Below, piece after piece: positions 1 through 9,300 of a DNA stretch of 64,000 bases. The number at the start of each line of letters is the position of its first letter. The first letter of the stretch is position 1. Origin of the DNA: Bin87 sp965203985 (lineage in GTDB: Bacteria > Chloroflexota > Dehalococcoidia > Lucifugimonadales > UBA3495); the NCBI GenBank assembly GCA_965203985.1, contig CBDBDS010000013.1, positions 1,426,001 to 1,490,000 of the forward strand, in the 5' to 3' direction. The notes beneath the pieces are model-generated. The model worked only from the letters and a program-made list of their open reading frames with translations. It ran no database searches and was not told where the DNA came from. Both the position numbers and the translations under genes were made by a program.

Positions 1-2
1 AC

Positions 3-476
3 ATCCGCGTCGGGTGTCGGTTGGAGTTCCCGTACAGCGAGGGCCTGCTGACCCTGGCATCATCGGACGTATCGGAGCAGCCGGACTTGGATTTCCGCTT
101 CCTGACCGATCCCCGGGATACGGCCCGGTTCCGCGATGCGGTGCGCCGCACCGTGCGGATCTTCGAGCACCCGGCCTTCGCCGGTCTATTGGCAGACCGT
201 CTTTCGCCCACCGATGACGACCTGTCCGACGACGCTTCCCTGGACGCGTGGCTGCAACAAAACGCCGGTATTGCCGGTCACACTTCGGTCACCTGCAAGA
301 TGGGTCCGGCGACGGATCCGGCCGTCGTCGTCGACCAGTATTGCCACGTCCACGGCCTGCAGAATCTCCGAGTGGTAGACGCTTCCGTCATGCCGGACAT
401 AGTGCGGGCCAACACCAACGCCACCATCATAATGATGGCCGAGCGCGCAGCCGACTTCATCAAAGAGGGCAATTAG
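3..476 (+). CDS. GMC-family FAD oxidoreductase, C-terminal part (5' end outside window)
   Basis: The frame is open from the window edge, so only the last ~157 residues are present. They match the C-terminal substrate domain of glucose-methanol-choline oxidoreductases (choline dehydrogenase/alcohol oxidase family). Visible are the GHTSVTCKMG segment, which carries the usual active-site His, and the terminal NTNATIIMMAERAADFI helix, whose Asn fills the second catalytic position in many members. The enzyme would oxidise an alcohol with FAD. The substrate cannot be told from this part. The gene runs towards the minus-strand beta-propeller gene, with a 51-nt gap between the two ends. Confidence 0.9.
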   Translation: MRVGCRLEFPYSEGLLTLASSDVSEQPDLDFRFLTDPRDTARFRDAVRRTVRIFEHPAFAGLLADRLSPTDDDLSDDASLDAWLQQNAGIAGHTSVTCKMGPATDPAVVVDQYCHVHGLQNLRVVDASVMPDIVRANTNATIIMMAERAADFIKEGN

Positions 477-527
477 CTCCCGGTTGCAAACGCCGCAGCA
501 ATCCGGTGTGCGTGGGTCGTAGCCCCG

Positions 528-1979
528 TCACTCGATGGCGTGCAGCACGCCGTCGTTGGTCCTGACGTAGAGCCGCTCGCCGGCGAATACCGGAGATATC
601 TCGATGGGGGCTCCCAACGGGAGGTTCCAGATCAACTCACCGTTGGATCGGCGCAGCGCGTGGAGACTGCCGGCGTCGGTCCCGAAGTAGACGCGGTCTC
701 CCACTACCACCGGCGACCCGAATATGGCGCCGTCGGCCTCGTACCGCCACGTCTCCGTGCCGGAAATCGCGTCGGCCCCATAGAAGTCGCCTTGAAAACT
801 ACCCGCATACATCGACTCGGCCGCCACCGACGGCGTCGCCAGCAGCCCCGTTGTAGACCAGCGCCCCGTGGCGCGATCGAACGCGAAATCGGGATCGAAC
901 AGCCACATCCTTCCCTTTTGCGGTGGCGGCTTCGGCACGCCCGGCACCTTCCAGTCCCAGAACTGCTTCCAGACCAGCTTGAACTGGTATTCGCCGGCGA
1001 TCTCCCGGGCATCAGCATCCACGGCATGCACCTGTCCCCCGGACGGGAAGTACGCCAACCCATTGGCGATGGCCGGGGACGCTTTGGTGTTCCCCTCGGT
1101 GCGGAAGCGTAGCTTGCTCTGCCCGGTTCTGCCCTCGAATACGTACAAATTGCCCAGGTTGTCGGCGGCGTAGACCAGGCCGTCGCTCACGGCCGGCGCC
1201 GCACGCACCTCGCCGACGATGTCCTCCCGCCACAAAATATCTCCGCTGGCCGCGTCCAGGGCGTAAAGCGCATTGTCGCCCGACCCCACGTAGACGATTC
1301 CGTCGGCCACGATTGGCGACGAGGCGATTTGCCCCCCGGTTTTGACCGTCCAGCGGAACTGTTGGGTGTTTCTGTCCACGGCGATGATCCGGTGGTCGGT
1401 CAATCCGACGTAGAGCAGGTCACCGGCCAGCGCCATGGAATGGTCCAGCGGGCTGGGGACGGTGACTTCCCAGAGTTGCTCACCTGTCGATGCGTCCAGG
1501 GCGCTGATCTTGAAAAATGCGCCGACGTACACCACACCGTCATGCACGATGGGCGCGGATCGGGTCGGAGTGCCCAGGTCGTGGGACCAGGCAATCCTGC
1601 CCTGCGGCTGTGCGTCCACAGTGGGAATGTGGCGCGTGAGCTGGAGGTCACGCCCGACCATTGACCATTGGTCAGGGAGCGAAGCCGAGCTGAGCTTGGT
1701 GCTGGGCGAGTTGAACAGCAGTTTGATCGGGTTCGGAAAGAAGGGATAGTACAGCCACGCCAGGAAGAACAGGACGATCACGACCGCCCCGGTACGGATC
1801 AAGCGCCGCCGGGTGAACCATCGTCGTCCACGGGGGTCATCCTGGGCCCATTCGGGGAGGTTGGCGGCCGTACCGTCGTATTCCCCGGATGGTTGCCCCG
1901 GATCCTGGCCTTCAGCTTCGCGCCAACCGCTGGGCTCGGCACTGTTTGACCCGGCATCGGGTCGACTTGTTTCGTTCAT
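528..1979 (-). CDS. Membrane-anchored PQQ-like beta-propeller repeat protein
   Basis: A 483-residue protein. Residues 1-55 are polar, Pro/Asp-rich and presumably cytoplasmic. An Arg-rich stretch and one membrane segment (about 61-82) follow. The rest is a run of beta-propeller blades of the PQQ/WD40-like type, with repeated patterns such as GVVYVGAFFKISALDASTGEQLW and GIVYVGSGDNALYALDAASGDILW (each quoted in part). The enzyme-type PQQ ligands of quinoprotein dehydrogenases are not evident, so a BamB-like or sensor/scaffold propeller is more likely than a dehydrogenase. It follows the peptide-transporter genes on the same strand after a 187-nt gap and may be a separate unit. Confidence 0.8.
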   Translation of the reverse strand: MNETSRPDAGSNSAEPSGWREAEGQDPGQPSGEYDGTAANLPEWAQDDPRGRRWFTRRRLIRTGAVVIVLFFLAWLYYPFFPNPIKLLFNSPSTKLSSASLPDQWSMVGRDLQLTRHIPTVDAQPQGRIAWSHDLGTPTRSAPIVHDGVVYVGAFFKISALDASTGEQLWEVTVPSPLDHSMALAGDLLYVGLTDHRIIAVDRNTQQFRWTVKTGGQIASSPIVADGIVYVGSGDNALYALDAASGDILWREDIVGEVRAAPAVSDGLVYAADNLGNLYVFEGRTGQSKLRFRTEGNTKASPAIANGLAYFPSGGQVHAVDADAREIAGEYQFKLVWKQFWDWKVPGVPKPPPQKGRMWLFDPDFAFDRATGRWSTTGLLATPSVAAESMYAGSFQGDFYGADAISGTETWRYEADGAIFGSPVVVGDRVYFGTDAGSLHALRRSNGELIWNLPLGAPIEISPVFAGERLYVRTNDGVLHAIE

Positions 1980-2166
1980 CGAGGATAGGTTAGCGTGTCA
2001 ACGGGCGATGCGGCAACAACGTCGCGCTTGGGCCGGGGTGTCTTCTCGTCGGACGCGGTAGCGCGCAACGCAAGTGACGGCGCGGATGCGAATACCGCAC
2101 CCGCGCCGCCCAATCGTCTGACTGCCTCAATGGATTGTGGGCTCACTGATGACAGCACCGGTATGG

Positions 2167-3045
2167 CTACAGGTTCCGCTGCTTGGGGTCGAGCTTGTCG
2201 CGCAGCCAGTCCCCCAGCAGGTTCATCGACAGAACCGTGAGCAGGATGGCCAGCCCGGGGAAGAAGGACAGCCACCAGGCGTCGGTCACGAACGACCGGC
2301 CGTCGGCCACCATCACGCCCCATGCCGGCGTGGGGCGGGAGATGCCGGCGCCCAGGAAGCTGAGGGTCGCTTCCAGCACGATGACGAAACCCACCTGGAG
2401 GGTGGCCAGCACCACTATAGTGTTCACGATGTTCGGAAAGATGTAGCGAAGCATGATCCGGAAGTTGGACGCCCCGGCCACCCTGGCCCGTGAGATGTAG
2501 TCCTGCGCTCTGATGGTCAGCGCTTCGCCGCGAACCAGCCGAGCGTAGCGGGACCATTGGCTCAACACCAGCACGGCAATCAATATCTTCATGCTGGGCC
2601 CCGCCATGGCGGCGATCACAATCGCCACCACGATGATGGGCAGGGACAGGGAGATGTCCACCAGGCGCATCATCAGGTTGTCCGCCCAGCCGCCGTAAAA
2701 AGCGGACACAATGCCGAAAGAGGTGCCAATTATTCCTGATATCAGGATTGCCACGCTGGCCACCAAAAGCGACACGCGGGCTCCATGCATGGCCCGACTG
2801 AGCACATCCCGTCCAATGTCGTCAGTGCCGAACCAGTGCTGCGCCGACGGTTCCGCGAAGCGATTCTTCATGTCGCCTTTCAGTGGGTCGTAGGGAGCAA
2901 TCCAATCGGCGCCGAGGGCGGGAATGAGCAGGACTATCACCAGGACGGCCACCGGAATGACCGGGTAGCGGAACACTTCCCTCGTATAGTGGCCTATTCG
3001 GGATGGCGGACGTGGGCTGCTGAGTTCTGGCAGTGCTATGGCCAT
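2167..3045 (-). CDS. Peptide/nickel-type ABC transporter permease (DppC/OppC family)
   Basis: A 292-residue inner-membrane permease with a BPD_transp_1 domain. The N-terminal cytoplasmic stretch ends in a first membrane helix (VIPVAVLVIVLLIPAL). The typical DppC segment FGTDDIGRDVLSRAMHGARVS follows, and the EAA loop is near RARVAGASNFRIMLRYIFPN. A GAGGACA-type ribosome site precedes the ATG. It lies 30 nt downstream of the DppB-like gene and is the last gene of the importer operon. Its partner would be the DppB-like protein, with the upstream lipoprotein supplying substrate. No ATPase gene is linked. Confidence 0.93.
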   Translation of the reverse strand: MAIALPELSSPRPPSRIGHYTREVFRYPVIPVAVLVIVLLIPALGADWIAPYDPLKGDMKNRFAEPSAQHWFGTDDIGRDVLSRAMHGARVSLLVASVAILISGIIGTSFGIVSAFYGGWADNLMMRLVDISLSLPIIVVAIVIAAMAGPSMKILIAVLVLSQWSRYARLVRGEALTIRAQDYISRARVAGASNFRIMLRYIFPNIVNTIVVLATLQVGFVIVLEATLSFLGAGISRPTPAWGVMVADGRSFVTDAWWLSFFPGLAILLTVLSMNLLGDWLRDKLDPKQRNL

Positions 3046-3075
3046 AGCTGTTGTCCTCGCTTAGACCTGGTGGCG

Positions 3076-3996
3076 TCAGTTGTACCGTATGCGCGGGTCG
3101 AGGTAGGCATAGGCTATGTCGACCAAGAGGTTGGCCACGATGTAGATGGTGGTGAAGGTGAGCATTATGCCCTGCAACAGGGCGTAATCGCTGGACCGAG
3201 CCGCATTGAACAGCAGGAATCCCAAGCCGGGCCACTGGAACACCGTTTCGATGGAAACGGAGCCCACCATCAGCGACCCCAACGTGATGGCGAAGTAGGT
3301 CAGCGGGGCAATGGCGGCGTTCCGCAGGCAGTGCTTCCAGATGATCTTGCGCTCGGGCAGGCCCTTGATGCGGGCCAGCTTCACGTACTCGCTGTCCAGC
3401 ACGTCCAGCATGGAGGACCGCACCAGGCGGAGCATGGCGGCAACCTGGAACCATCCGATGGCGACGGCCGGCAGGACCAGGTTCCTGATGCCGCCCTTGC
3501 CCGAGGTTGGGAACCAGTCCAGCTGCACGGCAAAGATCCACATGAGGACGATGCCCAGCCAGAACACGGGCAGAGATTGGCCCAGCAGGGCCACCACCTT
3601 GCCCGTCCAGTCGAAGATGGTATCCCGGTAAGTTGCCGTCAAGACCCCAACGGGCAACCCGATGACCACGGCCACCAGGATGCCGGCTCCGGCAAGCTGG
3701 ATGGTTGCCATGAAGCGGTCCGCGATGAGCTCGGACACGGTGAACCTGGGGTATTTGAACGAGTGGCCGAAGTCTCCCCGAACCGCGTTCCAGACGTAGG
3801 TGAAGTACTGTTCGTGCAACGGCTTATTGATTCCCCAGAACTCTTCCAGGTCAGCCCGGACGGTGGCGTCGGCGTCGTCGGGCAGAATGGCGTCCAGGGG
3901 GTTGCCGCCGGCATGGCCCAGGGCGAAAGCAATCACGCTGACCACCACCAGGACCAGGATAGCCTGGAGGATCCGCATAATGATGTATCTTTGCAT
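3076..3996 (-). CDS. Peptide/nickel-type ABC transporter permease (DppB/OppB family)
   Basis: A 306-residue permease beginning MQRYIIMRILQAILVLVVVS, the usual DppB N-terminal helix. An extracytoplasmic segment with NKPLHEQYFTYVWNAVRGDFG follows, then the BPD_transp_1 domain with its EAA loop (VKLARIKGLPERKIIWKHCL). Length and motif order are normal for the family. The start is supported by CAGGAG 8-9 nt upstream. The gene lies between the solute-binding lipoprotein (118 nt upstream) and the DppC-like permease. Substrate is probably oligopeptides or similar small molecules; a specific substrate cannot be read from the permease. Confidence 0.94.
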   Translation of the reverse strand: MQRYIIMRILQAILVLVVVSVIAFALGHAGGNPLDAILPDDADATVRADLEEFWGINKPLHEQYFTYVWNAVRGDFGHSFKYPRFTVSELIADRFMATIQLAGAGILVAVVIGLPVGVLTATYRDTIFDWTGKVVALLGQSLPVFWLGIVLMWIFAVQLDWFPTSGKGGIRNLVLPAVAIGWFQVAAMLRLVRSSMLDVLDSEYVKLARIKGLPERKIIWKHCLRNAAIAPLTYFAITLGSLMVGSVSIETVFQWPGLGFLLFNAARSSDYALLQGIMLTFTTIYIVANLLVDIAYAYLDPRIRYN

Positions 3997-4114
3997 CCCT
4001 AACTCCTGCCCCAGGGTTCAGCCGTGGCTGGTTGAGATTCGCGCACCGCGACCGTCGGTTTCCCGGCAGTCGCGGCGCTTTCAAACCGGTTGTTGGTCAG
4101 ACCGGTTGGGGGGA

Positions 4115-5932
4115 TCAGCAAGGCGGACCCTCAATGAGCTCGTTGCTGCCCAGGTCGCCGCCCTCCCAACCCGGGAAGGGCCATTCGCAGATGTATTCGG
4201 TGTTGACGATCGTCTCGATGGGCACCCAGAAGAGCGGTATCCACTCATGATGGTAGAACTTGATGTCGCCAATCTGGAACAGCACCTTTTCACGTTCCGC
4301 CGGGTCCACGGTTACCTGCAACTGGTGGTACAACTCTTGCAGTTCGGCAGTCTCGTACATGAAGACCACGCCGCCATCTTCCTTGGGGGTGTTGAACAGC
4401 ATGATCTGCGCTTCCACAGCCTTGAAGGAAGGCGTGGTCGCCAGGGCTGTTTCGTGGTTGGACTTGTTCCGGCGGCGGGCAACCACGGCGGCGCGGTCTT
4501 CGTCGCGGAGTTCCAATTCCACTCCGATCTCCGCCCAAGCCAACTGCATGAACTGAGCGATCTGGGGAAGTTCCGGCGCGCCGGGGAAGGGATACATCGG
4601 AACTGTGATCTTGAACCCTTCGGGGTAGCCGGCCTCAGCCAGGAGCTGCTTGGAGGCCTCCAGGTCGTAGCCGTATTCCTCCTCCCAGTCCTCGTCCCAC
4701 TTGGGGTTCCAGGGGGTCAGGGTGGGATGGAAAGCATGCACTTTGGAGTCCCAAACGCGACCCTTGTAGAGTTCCTCCTTGAAGGTCTCGCGGTCCACGG
4801 CCTTGTTCAGGGCCTTGCGCACCTTGATCCCGATTTCTCCCGGCGCAGTCACCGGGAAATCGGGGTCATAATTCTCCGCATCGCCGTAGAACATGCCGCC
4901 GAAACGGAAGGCCGTCTGCTGGGCAGGGCCGTTGCTGGGTATGATCTTGAACTTGCCGGCTTCCTCTGCCTCCAGCTTGTCGCCCAGGTCCCGGTTGACC
5001 TCGGTCATGTGGGTCTCCTCGGCGCGGAACTGAGCCAGGCGGGTGGACTCTTCCAGCACCCAGGTGTTGCGCATTTCGGGGTAGACCGGGTCATGCCGCC
5101 AGTGTCCGTCCGGGAAGGCCAGTGAGTAGTCCACGTGGACTTCCTCTTCTCGGCCGTCATACTGATATGGTCCGGTACCGGCCAAAGCCTCATAGTACGC
5201 GTTGGTGCACCCCTCGCTGGCGACGTTCTCCGCGTCGTCGAACCCGCCGGCTTGGTCGCACTGAGCCTTGCTGTAAATCATGTTGCCCGCTGACTCGGCG
5301 GCGTAGAACAGATACTCAGCGGAGGGCTTCACCATGTGGACCTGGATGTTATAAGGATCCAGAATTTCCACGTGGTCGACGTTGCAGATGCCGCCCTTGT
5401 AGCTAGCGCGGGTGCCCTTCTGGCAGGTGAGCTTGAAGCTGTGCTCCACGTCGGCTGCGGTGAACTCGCCAAAGTCCCGGTGGAACTGGATGCCCTGCTC
5501 CAGCTCGAAGGTCCAAACGTCACCGGTGGCGTTCATCTCCCACGATTTTGCCAGCATGGGGATCCATTCGCTGGTGTAGGGGTCCAGTTGCACCAGGTAC
5601 TCCATGAACGGGCTGTGCTGGTACACGAAGTCAACGCCCCCCAACCACGGCACCACGGTGTCGTCGATGGGCGTGATCAGTCCCAGGATGATCTTGTCCG
5701 TCGGCAGCTGGCCCTCGTCCACGACGTTGCCGCTGGGCTGGTCCTGGGTCTCGGGCATGGCGGTGGGTTGAGCGGCGGCGGCCGGCGCGCCCCCGGATGC
5801 CGGCTGCGCCGCAGCAGGCTGAGCGGTTTCCGCCGGGGCCTCGGCACCGCCGCATGCTGCAACGAATGTCAGGAGCAGCAGCGCTGGTAAAAGCATCAAC
5901 GCCGATTGGATCTTCATTCGGTAGCGGTTCAT
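4115..5932 (-). CDS. ABC transporter substrate-binding lipoprotein, family 5 (DppA/OppA-like)
   Basis: A 605-residue extracellular solute-binding protein. The signal peptide ends in the lipobox TFVAAC, so Cys27 would be lipidated. A Pro/Ala/Gln-rich linker of about 45 residues follows, then the SBP_bac_5 fold (WTFELEQGIQFHRDFGEFTAADVEHSFK, the conserved N-lobe entry, is at about 130-160). It heads the transport operon with the two permeases and would deliver peptides or similar ligands to them. A good promoter lies about 300 nt upstream (6238-6265), giving a long leader. The Cys-containing stretches (LTCQKGTRASYKGGIC and AQCDQAGGFDDAENVASEGC, each about 20 residues) may hold disulfides. Confidence 0.93.
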   Translation of the reverse strand: MNRYRMKIQSALMLLPALLLLTFVAACGGAEAPAETAQPAAAQPASGGAPAAAAQPTAMPETQDQPSGNVVDEGQLPTDKIILGLITPIDDTVVPWLGGVDFVYQHSPFMEYLVQLDPYTSEWIPMLAKSWEMNATGDVWTFELEQGIQFHRDFGEFTAADVEHSFKLTCQKGTRASYKGGICNVDHVEILDPYNIQVHMVKPSAEYLFYAAESAGNMIYSKAQCDQAGGFDDAENVASEGCTNAYYEALAGTGPYQYDGREEEVHVDYSLAFPDGHWRHDPVYPEMRNTWVLEESTRLAQFRAEETHMTEVNRDLGDKLEAEEAGKFKIIPSNGPAQQTAFRFGGMFYGDAENYDPDFPVTAPGEIGIKVRKALNKAVDRETFKEELYKGRVWDSKVHAFHPTLTPWNPKWDEDWEEEYGYDLEASKQLLAEAGYPEGFKITVPMYPFPGAPELPQIAQFMQLAWAEIGVELELRDEDRAAVVARRRNKSNHETALATTPSFKAVEAQIMLFNTPKEDGGVVFMYETAELQELYHQLQVTVDPAEREKVLFQIGDIKFYHHEWIPLFWVPIETIVNTEYICEWPFPGWEGGDLGSNELIEGPPC

Positions 5933-6237
5933 TACCAGACCTCCAGACTGTGCTTGTCGCGTCCGTAACCCCTAGGTCAAGACGCATGTCCTCCGTGTTT
6001 CCCTGAAGCCCGAGCCAATGATCAACCTGGCTCATCCATCTGGTTGCGAATTAAGTCGGTATTCCTGAATTGGGCGTCGTACCTCGACAAGTCCGATATG
6101 AAAACGCATATCAAATGCGTCTCCGAGAATTGGATATCGTCAAAGCTGTTACGGATTCCGATTACGGATACGCGGTTGCAAGTCGGGTAACGTAACAAGT
6201 TGCAACGAACTAGAACCCATTCGCAAAGTAGGCGGAC

Positions 6238-6265
6238 TTTATAACAGCAACGTGAGTGGTGTCAA
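6238..6265 (-). promoter_or_regulatory. Sigma-70-type promoter for the peptide ABC transporter operon
   Basis: On the minus strand TTGACA (complement of 6260-6265) is followed after 16 nt by TATAAA (complement of 6238-6243). Both hexamers are near consensus and point at the lipoprotein gene starting at 5932. That implies an untranslated leader of about 295 nt, which includes a short inverted repeat (ACGCAT at 6104-6109 and ATGCGT at 6115-6120). The gene-free stretch 5933-6345 contains nothing else I can recognise. Transcription has not been shown. Confidence 0.6.
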
Positions 6266-6345
6266 TAGCATCCGCCCGGGCGGAGGCGCTGGCCGCAGGT
6301 CACGATGCGCCCCGGCGCCCGCGCCACCATGGGTGGCGGAGGCTG

Positions 6346-9300
6346 CTACGGCCCGGACCCGGACTGCGGGTCCTCGACAACGGTCAGCAGTTGATTGGGC
6401 GGGACATCATGCAGGGTCTGCACGATCCCGCTGGGCCAGCGAATTCGCAGCGTATCCACCTTTTCGGCTTGGCCCAGGCCGAAGTGGGCCGGCAGCATGT
6501 TCTGGCTCTTGTTGCTGGCGCCGGCTGCGATTTCCCGGATTTGCGTGCGGCCGTCGGCCACTACCGTGACCCGGGCGCCGATGCCGTCTCGGTTGCTCAC
6601 CGTGCCCACGGTTCGCACGCGGAGCCAGTTGGCGTCCCACGCGCAGTTGTTCTGGAACAGGCGGGCGCTCTGGGCCTCGTCACCGGCGAGGCCCATGTTT
6701 GCCACGTACAAATCCAGGCAGCCGTCGTTGTTGAAGTCGGCGTAGGCCACGCCGCGGCCGACCCCCTGGTCGTCGGCGCCGCTGATGGACGACACGTCCT
6801 CGAACCTGGCGTCGCCAGTGTTGCGCAGCAGCAGGTTGGGTTGATGGCGGTGGTTGGTGAACGGATCGCTGTCGAGGTGGCCGCTGGCTACGTAGAGGTC
6901 CTCCCAACCGTCGTTGTCATAATCGAAGAACACCGTGCCCCAACTCACCCGTTGCCGCCGCTGGAAAGCTCCCATTCCTGCCTCGGCGTCAGCGGCCGTT
7001 TCGGTGAATGTGATCCCGTCGCCGTTGTTTTTCAGCAGTACGTTGTCCTCGATATTGGTGACGTACAGGTCAAAGTGCCCGTCCAGATCGTAGTCGCCCA
7101 CCGCCAGGCCCATGCCGAACATGGCGACGTCGGCCCGGGAATCGCGGGAAATATCCTCAAATTGCCAGATTCCATCAGCGGCAGGGCCGTCGTTGCGCCA
7201 CAGGACGTTGGGCTGGGCATCCCGGCCGAAGTCGTTAACCACGTAAAGGTCGGGGTCGCCGTCGTTGTCGAAATCGACCCAACCGGGCTGGAACCCGGCG
7301 CCCCACAGGTTGCCGTACTCTCCGGGGATTTTCCCTGGAGACCCGATGTCGCCCAGCAGATGCGAGACTTCGGCGAAGGTACCGTCGCCGTTGTTGTGGA
7401 AAAGGGCCAGTGGTCGCACGGCAAGGTAGAAGGCCCGGAGATCCAGAGCCTCCATGTCCGATTCTTCCATGTGACGGACAACGACGAAGTCCAGATGGCC
7501 GTCCTGGTCATAGTCGCCCCAGGCGCAACCCATGGACCGGTAGCTGGAATCGGGGTCACTCAATCCCGCGCCGTCCGTCACGTCATCAAATGCTCCTGAC
7601 CCATTGTTCCGAAAGAGTTTGCTAGTACCCCAATTGGTGACGTAGAGGTCCTGGTCGCCATCGTTGTCATAGTCGGCGGCGCACCCGCCGTTGGACAGGC
7701 CCATCAACTCGTCGACGCCGGCCTCCTCCGCGACATCGGTGAACGATCCGTTGCCGTCGTTCCGGTACAGCGCGTTGGCCCCGTCGATTTGGTCCGGGGA
7801 CTCGCCCCAGGAGGGTTTGGACGCGACGTAGATGTCCTGTAAACCGTCGTTGTTGAAATCAAAAACGACGACACCCGCGCCCAGCGGAATCCGGTCCACC
7901 GGGTCCCTGAAGTGCTGAAATGCGACCCCGGACTCCTGCGCCACGTCTGCAAACAACGGTTGGCGGTAGGTGAACCCTCCGGGCAAGGAGCCGGAACGGC
8001 CGTCGGGATTGGTTATCACCACGTCGACGACGCCGGCCTGGTGCGCCGGGGCCGCCACCATCATAGTGTGGGAGTCCAGGGACTCCATGACAGCCGCTTC
8101 CACTCCCCCGATGGTGACACGGCTGCCGTCCACCATGCCGGCGCCGGAGATGGCCACCAGGCTGCCACCGGAGGTGGCGGCCGCCGCCGGCTCCAGCGCC
8201 GAAATCCGTGGCCCGTGGGTGCTGGGGGGAGGCAGACTCCCCGGTCTCCACGCCGGACCGCTGTCGGCGCCCGGGCCGTGGCTCAAGTTGACTTGATGTG
8301 ACCCGTCGGCGTTCATCGCCATGATCTCCGGCGCTCCGTACCGGTTGCTGGTGAAGACTATCCGGGTCCCATCGGGTGACCAGGAGGGCCAGTAGTCATT
8401 GAAGGCGTCCCCGGTGATTTGCGCCGGGTTCGAGCCGTCAGCATCCATGACGTACACGGCGCGCCGGCCCGTCCTGCTGGAGGAGAAAGCGATTTTGGAA
8501 CCGTCCGGCGACCAGGCGGGAAATTCGTCGGAGGTTGCGTTCCTGGTGAGACGCACTTGGCCGGAGCCGTCGGCGTTCATCACGTAAATTTCCAGGTTGC
8601 CGTCGCGGCGCGAGTTGAACACGATGCGTTGCCCGTCGGGGGACCAGGAAGGTGACGAGTCGTACCCCGGGTGATCGGTAAGGTTGATCGGATTGGAGCC
8701 GTCGGCATCCATCACGTAGATCTCCCGGTTGCCGTCGCGCTCGGAGGAATAGGCGATCCGGCTGCCGTCGGGGGACCACGCCGGCAGCGCGTTGTCCGGG
8801 CCGTTGTCCGCGGTGAGACGACGCACCCGTGAGCCGTCGGCGTTCATCACGTAGATTTCGGGGCTGCCGTGACGGTCGGACACGAACGCGATCCTTTTGC
8901 CGTCGGGCGACCAGGCCGCCATGTCGTCGTAGTTGGTGTTGTTGCTGAGCCGTTTCAGGTCGGAGCCGTCGGGCAGCATCGAGTAGATCTCAAAGTCGCC
9001 ATCCCGGTCCGAGCTGAAAACGATGCGGGAATCGGAGTTGTCCAGGAAAAACGGGCCGACGAACAGCAGGCCCACCCCTCCCGCCATGCTCAGGCTCCAC
9101 GTGCCGGCGGCGAAGGCGGCCACCGCTTTTTTGGGCATGACCCGAGACAGGCCCCAAAGGGTGAATGGGCCGGCCGCCGCCGCGCCGAACAGGAGCGCCG
9201 CCGCCGGCGCCGCGCCCATGCCCACCAGCATGAGCACCGCCACCAGCGGGATCTCGAAAAGCAGCGGAACGTTGATGAGGATGCCCAGGGTGGCGGCCAC

